Virus record (IMG/VR): IMGVR_UViG_3300030085_002705
Coordinates: 1 to 23,522 of that record
From: a virus
Strand: one strand, 5' to 3'
DNA: 23,522 nt
The notes beneath the pieces were generated by a model. The model did not search any database, was not told where the DNA came from, and saw nothing but the letters and a program-made list of their open reading frames with translations. The translations under genes and the position numbers were made by a program. Position 1 is the first letter of the stretch. Every line of letters begins with the position of its first letter. Below, one piece after another: positions 8,835-13,805 of the stretch.

Positions 8835-9331
8835 TTTCCATCCTCAAACTTATCTACCCCGTTAGTTTCTCGAACCTGTGGGACATAGAAAAGATTATAC
8901 CTATCGCGGAGAGATTTATACACATAACCCTTATGGCTACAGACAATCGGCTCCCCCTGACGGTGTTCAAAGTACCTAAGTAGCAAACTTGCGAGCCCTA
9001 AACGCCGAAAAGCATCCTTAACATAGCAGTAATGCACTAAAAGAGGCCCTGTTTTGGTCCTAATTCCGCACATCCACGCAAAAATCTGATTAGGGTCGTC
9101 ATCCATCACCGCCATAACGGTAACCGATTTCTCCATAAGATTTCTTATGATTTTTCGGTGGCTTTTATACAAGATACCCCGGTGCTGGTCTTTGTTTTGG
9201 TCAGCGTAGCTTCGCAACCAAGTGCTATACACCAAAGAAGCATCAGAAGGGCTTGCTAGGCGAACAAGCACCGGAAGTTTGTCGTTATCCTTTAGCGGAT
9301 TGTAGGCAAGGGTCGCATACGGCGTGGTCAT
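8822..9331 (-). CDS. GNAT-like N-acetyltransferase
   Basis: The 169-residue protein has the layout of a GNAT fold: VLVRLASPSDASLVYSTWLR at 21-40 (strand 1 and helix 1), VTVMAVMDD at 70-78, and the central strand LLVHYCYVKDAFRRLGLASL at 97-116. The RRLGLA part (109-114) matches the acetyl-CoA pyrophosphate loop (R/Q-x-x-G-x-G/A). It starts within the stop of the upstream gene (ATGA), so it is coupled to the candidate TerS gene. GNAT-like genes near the terminase occur in a number of phages, and their substrate is unknown. It could modify a host or phage protein or a small molecule. I see no second domain. Confidence 0.75.
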   Translation of the reverse strand: MTTPYATLAYNPLKDNDKLPVLVRLASPSDASLVYSTWLRSYADQNKDQHRGILYKSHRKIIRNLMEKSVTVMAVMDDDPNQIFAWMCGIRTKTGPLLVHYCYVKDAFRRLGLASLLLRYFEHRQGEPIVCSHKGYVYKSLRDRYNLFYVPQVRETNGVDKFEDGKWKL

Positions 9332-9774
9332 TTAGATTTTCCCTTTAATTTCTTGTAGGCGATGTCGGCTAGACGCTTAAGCTCGTCATCAGACATCTGC
9401 TCAAGCTGATTCTGCTCCCGAATCCCGTGCTCAAGATTTGCCAGTTGGCAAATGCTGCGGGTCAACTGCCCGAAGTGCTGAGAATCGACCTTATCCATCC
9501 CGCCACCCGACACAGTTTGTCGCATCAGCCGGCGAGTCTCCGCATCGATGATGGTGTACATATTTTCCATCATAGAATGCAGGCTCGGCAAAATACTAAC
9601 ATCGATTAGCTCATTGGCGTCTCGATTGATCTCTACAAAGGCACCTTCGGCTTCGATGTCTCGGTCGGCCTGCGCCAGTAGCTCTTCGCGCTCTTGTTTT
9701 CCAGCGGCACCTTTAGAGGCGGCTTTTTCGTACCGGACTTGGAGTTTTCCGGCGTTGTATATTTTCCTGCTCAT
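9328..9774 (-). CDS. Candidate terminase small subunit
   Basis: This 148-residue protein lies upstream of TerL with two genes between. It is almost wholly helical and charged. The N-terminus is basic (KIYNAGKLQVRYEKAASKGA), the middle is acidic, and the C-terminal part reads QLEQMSDDELKRLADIAYKK. Size, helical content, DNA-binding-like N-terminus and place at the head of the packaging operon fit a small terminase, which recognises phage DNA and regulates TerL. The canonical helix-turn-helix is not obvious, so the call is from context. GGAG lies 6 nt before the ATG. An unrelated DNA-binding protein is the main alternative. Confidence 0.55.
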   Translation of the reverse strand: MSRKIYNAGKLQVRYEKAASKGAAGKQEREELLAQADRDIEAEGAFVEINRDANELIDVSILPSLHSMMENMYTIIDAETRRLMRQTVSGGGMDKVDSQHFGQLTRSICQLANLEHGIREQNQLEQMSDDELKRLADIAYKKLKGKSK

Positions 9775-9822
9775 TATGCACTCCTGTGCTCGTCTCCCGA
9801 AGGAGCACCAAAAGGTGGTGCG

Positions 9823-9903
9823 ATGTTGGGACCAGGCAGTGGAGTTACACGGACCTGGCTTGGGGGTAGTTTGCAGGTACTACAACCCAACACCGCAGTG
9901 TAA
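9823..9903 (+). CDS. Possible 26-residue peptide antisense to the late operon
   Basis: An ATG at 9823 follows AAAGGTGG with a 4-nt spacer, a good Shine-Dalgarno site on the plus strand. The frame encodes MLGPGSGVTRTWLGGSLQVL plus six residues and stops at 9903. It is the only such ORF in the 166-bp gap between two minus-strand genes. The frame is also open upstream inside the TerS antisense strand, so chance is quite possible. No plus-strand promoter is evident. I give it low confidence. Confidence 0.25.
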   Translation: MLGPGSGVTRTWLGGSLQVLQPNTAV

Positions 9904-9904
9904 T

Positions 9905-9949
9905 CCTAAAAGATTTTTAGGGGTCGGCACAAGGACTATATTAGCCGAC
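9905..9949 (-). terminator. Weak terminator-like hairpins after the first late gene
   Basis: Two hairpins lie just after the stop of the 251-residue gene on the minus strand. GTCGGC (9923-9928) pairs with GCCGAC (9944-9949), and CCTAAAA (9905-9911) pairs with TTTTAGG (9915-9921). Neither is followed by a clear T tract, so any termination would be partial. Confidence 0.35.
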
Positions 9950-10696
9950 AGTTCCTGACATAAAGAGCGTGTAGTCTTGAGCTGAGGTAACAACAGTTTT
10001 TGAGTTTGCGCCGGTAAAGCCAGCGGCAATAACAAGCTCGTAGGCTTGAACGTTGCCTTTAATTTTAGCCAGCTGCCCCGGCAAAGAAACAATGCCGCCG
10101 GCAGGCACAAACATATTGTCCAAAGAAAAGAACTGAATACCAATGGTTCCGCTGTCATCCGTTTCATTTGTTCCGAAAGCAGAGGACGAAATAGTTACAC
10201 GGTCGGTGCCGCTTACAGCGGTCGAAAAATCGCTAATCCTAGCCAGATCGTTGTTGTTGGCGGATTTAGCGCCGTAGACATTGAGGTAATTGGAGCCTTT
10301 GCTGCCACCGTCAATGTAATCACCTTTTTTAAAGCCATCAGCTACGGGTGTCGTAATTTGGTTGTTACTAGCAAACACGCAGTTTCCAATAGTCGTGCCA
10401 CTAAGGTCAGCGATTAATCGGTAATATTGAATCAACATTTCATTGTCCGAGCGGTTATGGAGAATGAAGGTGTTGACCGTGGTCAGGCCCTGAAGGGACA
10501 GGTTGTAATAATCGTATGCGTTGTAAAGGGTGCTGGTGGACCCGACTGAGGTATTCGCTTCAAGCCGACCATCAACACGAACAACTTTTTCATCGGTCTG
10601 GGTCTGGGTCGCGTTCTTTAAGGACACATGGGGGTCCGAGTGGTCAGACGAGCGGCTGGATAAAGCTGAGACAATGGTTTTGACATATTCGGCCAT
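9941..10696 (-). CDS. Unknown protein, first gene of the late operon, likely virion component
   Basis: The start is the ATG at 10696 (MAEYVKTIV), because AAAGGGGA lies 6 nt before it; a TTG at 10714 would place the start inside that site. The product has 251 residues. It is rich in Ser, Thr, Asn and Gly with beta-type sequence (YDYYNLSLQGLTTVNTFILH, VPAGGIVSLPGQLAKIKG, NVQAYELVIAAGF). No helix-rich or catalytic part is visible. Such a composition fits a beta-structured virion protein such as a head decoration, fibre-like or tail component. It lies directly after the best minus-strand promoter in the window, so it should be made in quantity. I do not recognise the family. Confidence 0.78.
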   Translation of the reverse strand: MAEYVKTIVSALSSRSSDHSDPHVSLKNATQTQTDEKVVRVDGRLEANTSVGSTSTLYNAYDYYNLSLQGLTTVNTFILHNRSDNEMLIQYYRLIADLSGTTIGNCVFASNNQITTPVADGFKKGDYIDGGSKGSNYLNVYGAKSANNNDLARISDFSTAVSGTDRVTISSSAFGTNETDDSGTIGIQFFSLDNMFVPAGGIVSLPGQLAKIKGNVQAYELVIAAGFTGANSKTVVTSAQDYTLFMSGTVG

Positions 10697-10716
10697 GAGG
10701 TTCCCCTTTGGCAAAA

Positions 10717-10745
10717 AGAATATTCTTAGGACAAGAAAAACACAA
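10717..10745 (-). promoter_or_regulatory. Sigma70-like promoter for the late operon
   Basis: On the minus strand TTGTGT (10740-10745) is separated by 17 bp from TATTCT (10717-10722). The start codon of the first late gene is at 10696. The -10 box lies in a perfect 12-bp palindrome AAGAATATTCTT (10716-10727), which could be an operator over the promoter. This is the only good promoter seen upstream of the structural genes. Confidence 0.55.
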
Positions 10746-10817
10746 GGATTCTATTTTTGACGCAGTGAGTCGGAACTGAATTTGGGGCGAGTGAGAGTGA
10801 GGGTATTTAAGCCCAAC

Positions 10818-10847
10818 GGGGGGAACGGCTCCGGGGGTCGGGTAGGG
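10818..10847 (+). other. G-quadruplex motif
   Basis: Four G tracts lie on the plus strand: 10818-10823 (6 G), 10833-10837 (5 G), 10840-10842 and 10845-10847 (3 G each), with loops of 9, 2 and 2 nt. They fall between the late promoter and the two operators, so the folded form would lie in the leader-proximal part of the control region. Confidence 0.55.
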
Positions 10848-10857
10848 TCAAAATAAA

Positions 10858-10903
10858 CTGAATGCCGCTTCAGTGTATTTTTATTTACTGAATGACGATT
10901 CAG
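10858..10903. promoter_or_regulatory. Pair of palindromic operators CTGAATGNCGNTTCAG
   Basis: CTGAATGCCGCTTCAG (10858-10873) and CTGAATGACGATTCAG (10888-10903) are two 16-bp inverted repeats with 14 of 16 bases identical. Their centres are exactly 30 bp apart, close to three helical turns, so dimers would bind the same DNA face and could cooperate. A further half-site (ACTGAAT) occurs near 10776. They lie between the late and early promoters, which is where a repressor of a divergent switch would bind. The binding protein is unknown. Confidence 0.6.
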
Positions 10904-10915
10904 CGAACGGCCGCT

Positions 10916-10945
10916 CGCGCGCGGGCGCGCGTACGCGCGCGCGTG
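10916..10945. repeat. Alternating GC tract with 16-bp palindrome
   Basis: Positions 10925-10945 alternate purine and pyrimidine without a break, and 10925-10940 (GCGCGCGTACGCGCGC) is a perfect palindrome. The flanking 10916-10924 is also nearly pure C and G. Such DNA readily forms Z-DNA or a cruciform under negative supercoiling. It lies about 20 bp before the early promoter. Confidence 0.6.
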
Positions 10946-10963
10946 ATTTCTTGCGCTTATTTA

Positions 10964-10998
10964 TTGACGTTGATATCAATATAGTGTACGGATAGGTA
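10964..10998 (+). promoter_or_regulatory. Early promoter region with TTGATATCAA palindrome
   Basis: TTGACG (10964-10969) lies 17 bp before TACGGA (10987-10992), a poor -10 box; TATAGT at 10980 is a better match but its spacing is too short. The perfect palindrome TTGATATCAA (10970-10979) sits in the spacer. TTGACG is 31 bp from the AGCTAAC leader, against 30 bp at the minus-strand promoter near 20690, which supports a common promoter design. Confidence 0.45.
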
Positions 10999-11026
10999 AG
11001 AGCTAACTTTTAACAAGGACCGTCAC

Positions 11027-11482
11027 ATGAAGAAAGTATCCTGTCACCGCAACTTGAACCTTGCAAAGCGCAATCCGCGCAAGTTCGTTTGGATTCTCGG
11101 CAAGTCACCTAACAAAAGCGGTGATTTCGCACCTACCACGAAGCCTAAGAAGATAGCCGAAGTACACGACGGTGCATTTATGCTCAAGAATGCAGTGTTG
11201 CACGTCAATATGAACGGTGCTCGCAAGATTAACAGCGGTGCTCACCGTGAGGTCTGCGCCTATGCTCGCGGTGTCCTTGTTCCTAACGTATCGCCCCGCA
11301 CTGACGGTCGCCGGATCACTATCAATATGATCCAACGCGGTAAGGCCGACAAGATTACCGGAGGTATCGGACGCGGTGAATCACAGTTTGTTTTCGCTGA
11401 TACTCGCGAGCCTTGCCCAACTGTAGGCTTGACTATTTACGCCGATAGCACGGGGATGTACTTGGTAGGAGGTCAATCATGA
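11027..11482 (+). CDS. First early gene, basic protein of unknown function
   Basis: This 151-residue protein follows the leader GAGCTAACTTTTAACAAGGA with AAGGA 7 nt before the ATG. It has a Lys/Arg-rich N-terminus (MKKVSCHRNLNLAKRNPRKF), a mixed alpha/beta middle and Gly-rich strands at the end. There is no membrane segment or known motif. It is the gene nearest the early promoter and forms a two-gene unit that ends in a strong terminator, which suggests strong, early and separately controlled expression. Early first genes of phages often act on host transcription or defence, but that is only a possibility here. A tandem ATGA overlap links it to the next gene. Confidence 0.78.
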   Translation: MKKVSCHRNLNLAKRNPRKFVWILGKSPNKSGDFAPTTKPKKIAEVHDGAFMLKNAVLHVNMNGARKINSGAHREVCAYARGVLVPNVSPRTDGRRITINMIQRGKADKITGGIGRGESQFVFADTREPCPTVGLTIYADSTGMYLVGGQS

Positions 11483-11619
11483 GACCAAAGGTAGGGCAAA
11501 CAATTGACCATCATATTTTAGGCGAGTGCGTGATTATTGCTGTTCATGACTTTGGGACGCTAGACGTTGAAGACAGCTTAGGCAACTGCTACCGAGTCAC
11601 CGGACTAGACTTTATTTAG
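11479..11619 (+). CDS. Very small early protein of unknown function
   Basis: This 46-residue ORF starts inside the stop of the upstream gene (ATGA) and has TAGGAGG 7 nt before the ATG, a strong site. The protein is mostly short beta-like segments (HHILGECVIIAVHDFGTLDV) and ends YRVTGLDFI. Strands such as GECVIIAVHDFGTLDVEDSL could form a small beta barrel, but I do not recognise it. It ends 21 bp before the terminator, so the two genes form one unit. Confidence 0.7.
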   Translation: MRPKVGQTIDHHILGECVIIAVHDFGTLDVEDSLGNCYRVTGLDFI

Positions 11620-11640
11620 ACCGAATCGCCTACCCTATCG

Positions 11641-11669
11641 AGCCCCGGCATTGACCGGGGCTTTTTTTT
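11641..11669 (+). terminator. Strong intrinsic terminator
   Basis: AGCCCCGG (11641-11648) pairs perfectly with CCGGGGCT (11655-11662) around a 6-nt loop and is followed by seven T residues. It ends the 11027-11619 unit and isolates it from the next early operon. Confidence 0.92.
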
Positions 11670-11675
11670 GCCTTC

Positions 11676-11820
11676 ATTCAGGACCTATCCGCGAGCCTGG
11701 TTTTTCTTTCCGGTTTTTCGCAACTCATTCAGGACTTCATTTTCGGGTATTCGGGACCGTATTCGGGACCTGTGCCCTATTTTCTTGCCAGTTGTGCGTT
11801 ATTCAGGATGTATTCGGGAT
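11676..11820 (+). repeat. Six direct repeats ATTC[AG]GGA[CT]
   Basis: Copies begin at 11676, 11727, 11749, 11761, 11801 and 11812. Four of the six are preceded by T. Two pairs are spaced 12 and 11 bp apart, about one helical turn, as in iterons. The partial TTCGGGT at 11742 adds a seventh weak copy. Confidence 0.65.
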
Positions 11821-12003
11821 AGTAAAGGCCACTTGAGAGCATAAACGGTCACTCGTTTTAAAGTATACTCCCAAGCGACCCAATAACGTTACCCCCACTT
11901 TCACCTTATAAAGCACCATTCGTCAAGCGGATGAAGATAAATGAACCTATGATCCTAATGAACCACCTCACCAAACTATTTTTTTATATACCGTCTGGCG
12001 CTC

Positions 12004-12090
12004 TAAGTGCCTGATATTGTGTCTTATAAGAATTTCAAATGTTTAAAGTAAGAATATTAAACATTCACAATCATAAGTGCCTGATATCGT
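12004..12090 (+). repeat. 17-bp direct repeats flanking an inverted repeat
   Basis: TAAGTGCCTGATATTGT (12004-12020) and TAAGTGCCTGATATCGT (12074-12090) differ at one base and lie exactly 70 bp apart. Between them AATGTTTAA (12038-12046) is inverted as TTAAACATT (12057-12065), within AT-rich DNA that also holds the palindrome CTTATAAG (12023-12030). The arrangement resembles a replication initiator binding region with an unwinding element. Confidence 0.65.
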
Positions 12091-12111
12091 TTAGAAAGTG
12101 CCCTTAAAACC

Positions 12112-12179
12112 TATCTACATCGCCGATCATTATCTTCATTCGTTCATTTTTTCGCTATTTCTATCTACATTATCTACAT
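12112..12179 (+). repeat. TATCTACAT direct repeats
   Basis: Exact copies start at 12112, 12162 and 12171, the last two in tandem. TATCTTCAT at 12131 is a near copy. They differ in sequence from the repeats upstream, so this region has at least three unrelated repeat families. Confidence 0.6.
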
Positions 12180-12186
12180 TATTTAC

Positions 12187-12221
12187 TTGATACGTCTATC
12201 AACAACTGATACGAGTATCAA
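12187..12221 (+). promoter_or_regulatory. Putative early promoter and two operator-like palindromes
   Basis: TTGATACGTCTATCAA (12187-12202) and TGATACGAGTATCA (12207-12220) are adjacent inverted repeats. TTGATA at 12187 has a 17-bp spacing to TACGAG at 12210, a weak -10 box. The region immediately precedes the GAGCTAAC leader of the second early operon. Both repeats overlap the promoter elements, so a repressor or activator bound here would control the operon. Confidence 0.45.
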
Positions 12222-12251
12222 TACGAGCTAACTTTAACCAAGGATACTTCA

Positions 12252-12545
12252 ATGCAACCAACTAACCGCGCTACCGTCTGGAGTCGCAATGCTTATTCAC
12301 TGTGGGTAGTCGAGCGCTCTTACCCTGTTCAGTTCCTTAAAACACTGGACCTCCCCGATCGCCCTGGCGTTATTAAGATGCATAACGATCGCTTTTATTC
12401 GTGGTTGCCCGAGGGAATCGACGCTAACGGCGAATCACAAGACGGCTGGATATCTTGCCAGACGTGCCGGACCTTAAATCCCCTTGAGGATCATATCTGT
12501 CAGGGATGTGGTGATCTTATTCAGCCTGAAATGGATTGGGGCTAA
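12252..12545 (+). CDS. Small early protein with C-terminal zinc ribbon
   Basis: The 97-residue protein has a C-terminal treble-type metal site: C69-x2-C72-x10-C83-x2-C86, with the wording CQTCRTLN...CQGCG. This is a four-cysteine zinc ribbon. The first 60 residues are unrelated to any family I know (LWVVERSYPVQFLKTLDL). Zinc ribbons bind nucleic acid or protein, so an adaptor or regulatory role is possible. It is the first gene of the second early operon, with AAGGA 7 nt before the ATG and the shared GAGCTAAC leader. Confidence 0.8.
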   Translation: MQPTNRATVWSRNAYSLWVVERSYPVQFLKTLDLPDRPGVIKMHNDRFYSWLPEGIDANGESQDGWISCQTCRTLNPLEDHICQGCGDLIQPEMDWG

Positions 12546-12591
12546 TACAATGCTTACATATCGAGCTAACAACTTAAACAAGGACATTAAC

Positions 12592-13284
12592 ATGATTAAC
12601 ATCGACTCCAACTACTTTGATTGCACTTCACTTGATACCGAGAAATTCTTGGAAGCGACACTAGGCGACCCAATCGAGCTAGACTCCCCCTTGATGGAAA
12701 CCTTCGGACTAGAACCAGGTGATTGGCTATCTAATTGTGAAGACGGACTTGCGAAGCTTATCGGGTGCTTAGAGGGTCAACCCTACCTGGCGCAAGGGCA
12801 ACTCGGTAACACGTACAACCATGAACAACAGCTGAGCGCCGATTTTGCGTGGCAAGTTTTCGCGCCGCATGACTGCGCCGATTATGTTTGGGCGGACGAT
12901 ATCTATGTAGCAATCGAGCCCCATTTAGGCGGCGACCCTCGGGGCAATTATGGCGCTTGGAGACTCTACAAGGTCGACAGCTTAGGCGAGTCCGGTTTTT
13001 ATGATCAAGTGGTGGGCTGGCACTGTGAACCCTTGCGAAGCTTTACCGAATGGAACTCAACTCGGGTTGATATCAAGTTTCAGTTATTCTTCGATTCTTA
13101 CTTGGAATCAGTCGAGCAAATTAACGAGCAAGCGTCGCCGGGTTATTCTCATTATCCCGCTGGCATTGTTGACGAACTCTTAGAGAATTCTCCGGAATAC
13201 TCACCGGAGCTGAGCTGTTTTGTTGGTGTGCTTAAGTGTGGTGGGCTGGTTAAGCTCTATCCCTACTCCAACCTACCCTACTAA
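12592..13284 (+). CDS. Early protein of unknown function, acidic and Tyr/Trp-rich
   Basis: The start is the ATG at 12592 because AAGGAC lies 6 nt before it in a new copy of the GAGCTAAC leader; upstream in-frame starts lack such a site. The protein has 230 residues, is strongly acidic and contains many Trp and Tyr (AWQVFAPHDCADYVWADDIY, GAWRLYKVDS). No membrane segment or catalytic motif is obvious. An acidic early phage protein can mimic DNA or bind a host factor, but there is no direct sign of this. The leader between it and the zinc-ribbon gene suggests a separate translation or transcription start. Confidence 0.8.
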   Translation: MINIDSNYFDCTSLDTEKFLEATLGDPIELDSPLMETFGLEPGDWLSNCEDGLAKLIGCLEGQPYLAQGQLGNTYNHEQQLSADFAWQVFAPHDCADYVWADDIYVAIEPHLGGDPRGNYGAWRLYKVDSLGESGFYDQVVGWHCEPLRSFTEWNSTRVDIKFQLFFDSYLESVEQINEQASPGYSHYPAGIVDELLENSPEYSPELSCFVGVLKCGGLVKLYPYSNLPY

Positions 13285-13307
13285 GTTTTCCGTGTTGTGT
13301 GTTGCTA

Positions 13308-13337
13308 GGCTACCTCGGAGTCGTGCCCGGGGTAGCC
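13308..13337 (+). other. Intercistronic hairpin 1
   Basis: GGCTACCTCGG (13308-13318) pairs with CCGGGGTAGCC (13327-13337), 11 pairs with one G-U, around an 8-nt loop. No T tract follows, so it is not a standard terminator. It lies 40 bp before the start of the next gene. Confidence 0.6.
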
Positions 13338-13376
13338 AATGGAGCTTATGACACTCCCACTAACAAGGACAAAACC

Positions 13377-13571
13377 ATGACCTACAAAATTATTCGATTC
13401 AGGTTCAAGGGTTCAAACCGCGTCATCAAACGCGGGTTGACACTTGAGGAAGCCCAAGCCCACTGCCAGCGGCCCGATACGCGGCAAGCTGTAACCAAAG
13501 TACACCCTGATGGGTCAACAACTGAACACGTCGAATGGTTCGACGGGTACGAAAGCGAGGTAAAATCATGA
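13377..13571 (+). CDS. Small protein of the LTLEEAQAHC family
   Basis: The start is the ATG at 13377, preceded by TAACAAGGACAAAACC; the earlier in-frame start overlaps hairpin 1 and has no site. The product has 64 residues and contains RVIKRGLTLEEAQAHCQRPD, matching a common small phage and plasmid protein family with GLTLEEAQAHC-x-DPET. The usual DPET is replaced by RPDT here. Its function is unknown. Its stop overlaps the next start (ATGA). Confidence 0.85.
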   Translation: MTYKIIRFRFKGSNRVIKRGLTLEEAQAHCQRPDTRQAVTKVHPDGSTTEHVEWFDGYESEVKS

Positions 13572-13729
13572 CACGTAGCTCTGTAATTTCTTTCATCAAA
13601 ATCAGACTTCAATCACTTGTCGCCGAATACGCGGGTCAAGGTCAACTAGACCCGTGGACCGTCAACCGCCTGGACGAATTGTACAGAGTCCTTGCTGTAC
13701 ATAATGCTCTCGGTGCTCAAGAAGGTTGA
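13568..13729 (+). CDS. Very small protein of unknown function
   Basis: This 53-residue ORF begins in the stop of the preceding gene (ATGA) with an AGG-type site upstream. It is mostly helical (SSVISFIKIRLQSLVAEYAG, then WTVNRLDELYRVLAVHNALG) and has no motif I recognise. Coupled translation supports it as a real gene. The hairpin at 13739 starts 9 bp after its stop. Confidence 0.65.
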   Translation: MTRSSVISFIKIRLQSLVAEYAGQGQLDPWTVNRLDELYRVLAVHNALGAQEG

Positions 13730-13738
13730 CCCCATAAA

Positions 13739-13772
13739 GTCCGGCTCGGGTTGTAGCTCGCCCGGGCCGGAC
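13739..13772 (+). other. Intercistronic hairpin 2
   Basis: GTCCGGCTCGGG (13739-13750) pairs with CCCGGGCCGGAC (13761-13772), 12 pairs with one G-U, around a 10-nt loop. It has no T tract. It lies 33 bp before the next start codon and repeats the architecture of hairpin 1 (7 pairs, a U-G pair, then CGG). Confidence 0.65.
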
Positions 13773-13805
13773 CATTATCGGGTTTACTCAAACAAGGACA
13801 ACACT

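Larger units (their letters stand above)
11670..12250. other. Non-coding, repeat-rich region; candidate replication origin
   Basis: About 580 bp hold no convincing gene. From left to right there are six ATTC[AG]GGA[CT] repeats, an AT-rich part, two 17-bp direct repeats flanking an inverted repeat, three TATCTACAT repeats, and two TTGATA-type palindromes before the next gene. Iteron-like repeats of several types, AT-rich stretches and a place between replication-linked genes fit an origin. Replication proteins here are an SF3 helicase and a prim-pol primase, whose relatives start at such sites in other elements. A regulatory or packaging role is not excluded. Confidence 0.5.

Noticed and set aside
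9905-9921. CCTAAAA-GAT-TTTTAGG as a strong terminator
   Set aside because: The stem is AT-rich and short and has no T tract after it, so it is listed only as part of a weak candidate.
10697-10714. The TTG at 10714 as start of the first late gene
   Set aside because: Its codons cover the AAAGGGGA site that serves the ATG at 10696, and no site lies before the TTG.
10951-10985. TTGCGC with TATAGT as the early promoter
   Set aside because: The spacing is 23 bp, outside the normal 16-18 bp, so the TTGACG arrangement was preferred despite its poor -10 box.
11932-12015. A 27-codon ORF starting at the ATG at 11932
   Set aside because: There is no Shine-Dalgarno site, the composition is that of the AT-rich non-coding region and it runs into the first 17-bp repeat.
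11676-12179. A CRISPR array
   Set aside because: The repeats are only 9-17 bp, spaced irregularly and of several types, and no cas gene is present.
13308-13772. The two hairpins as intrinsic terminators
   Set aside because: Stems are strong but no T tract follows either one, and genes continue on the same strand at short distance.
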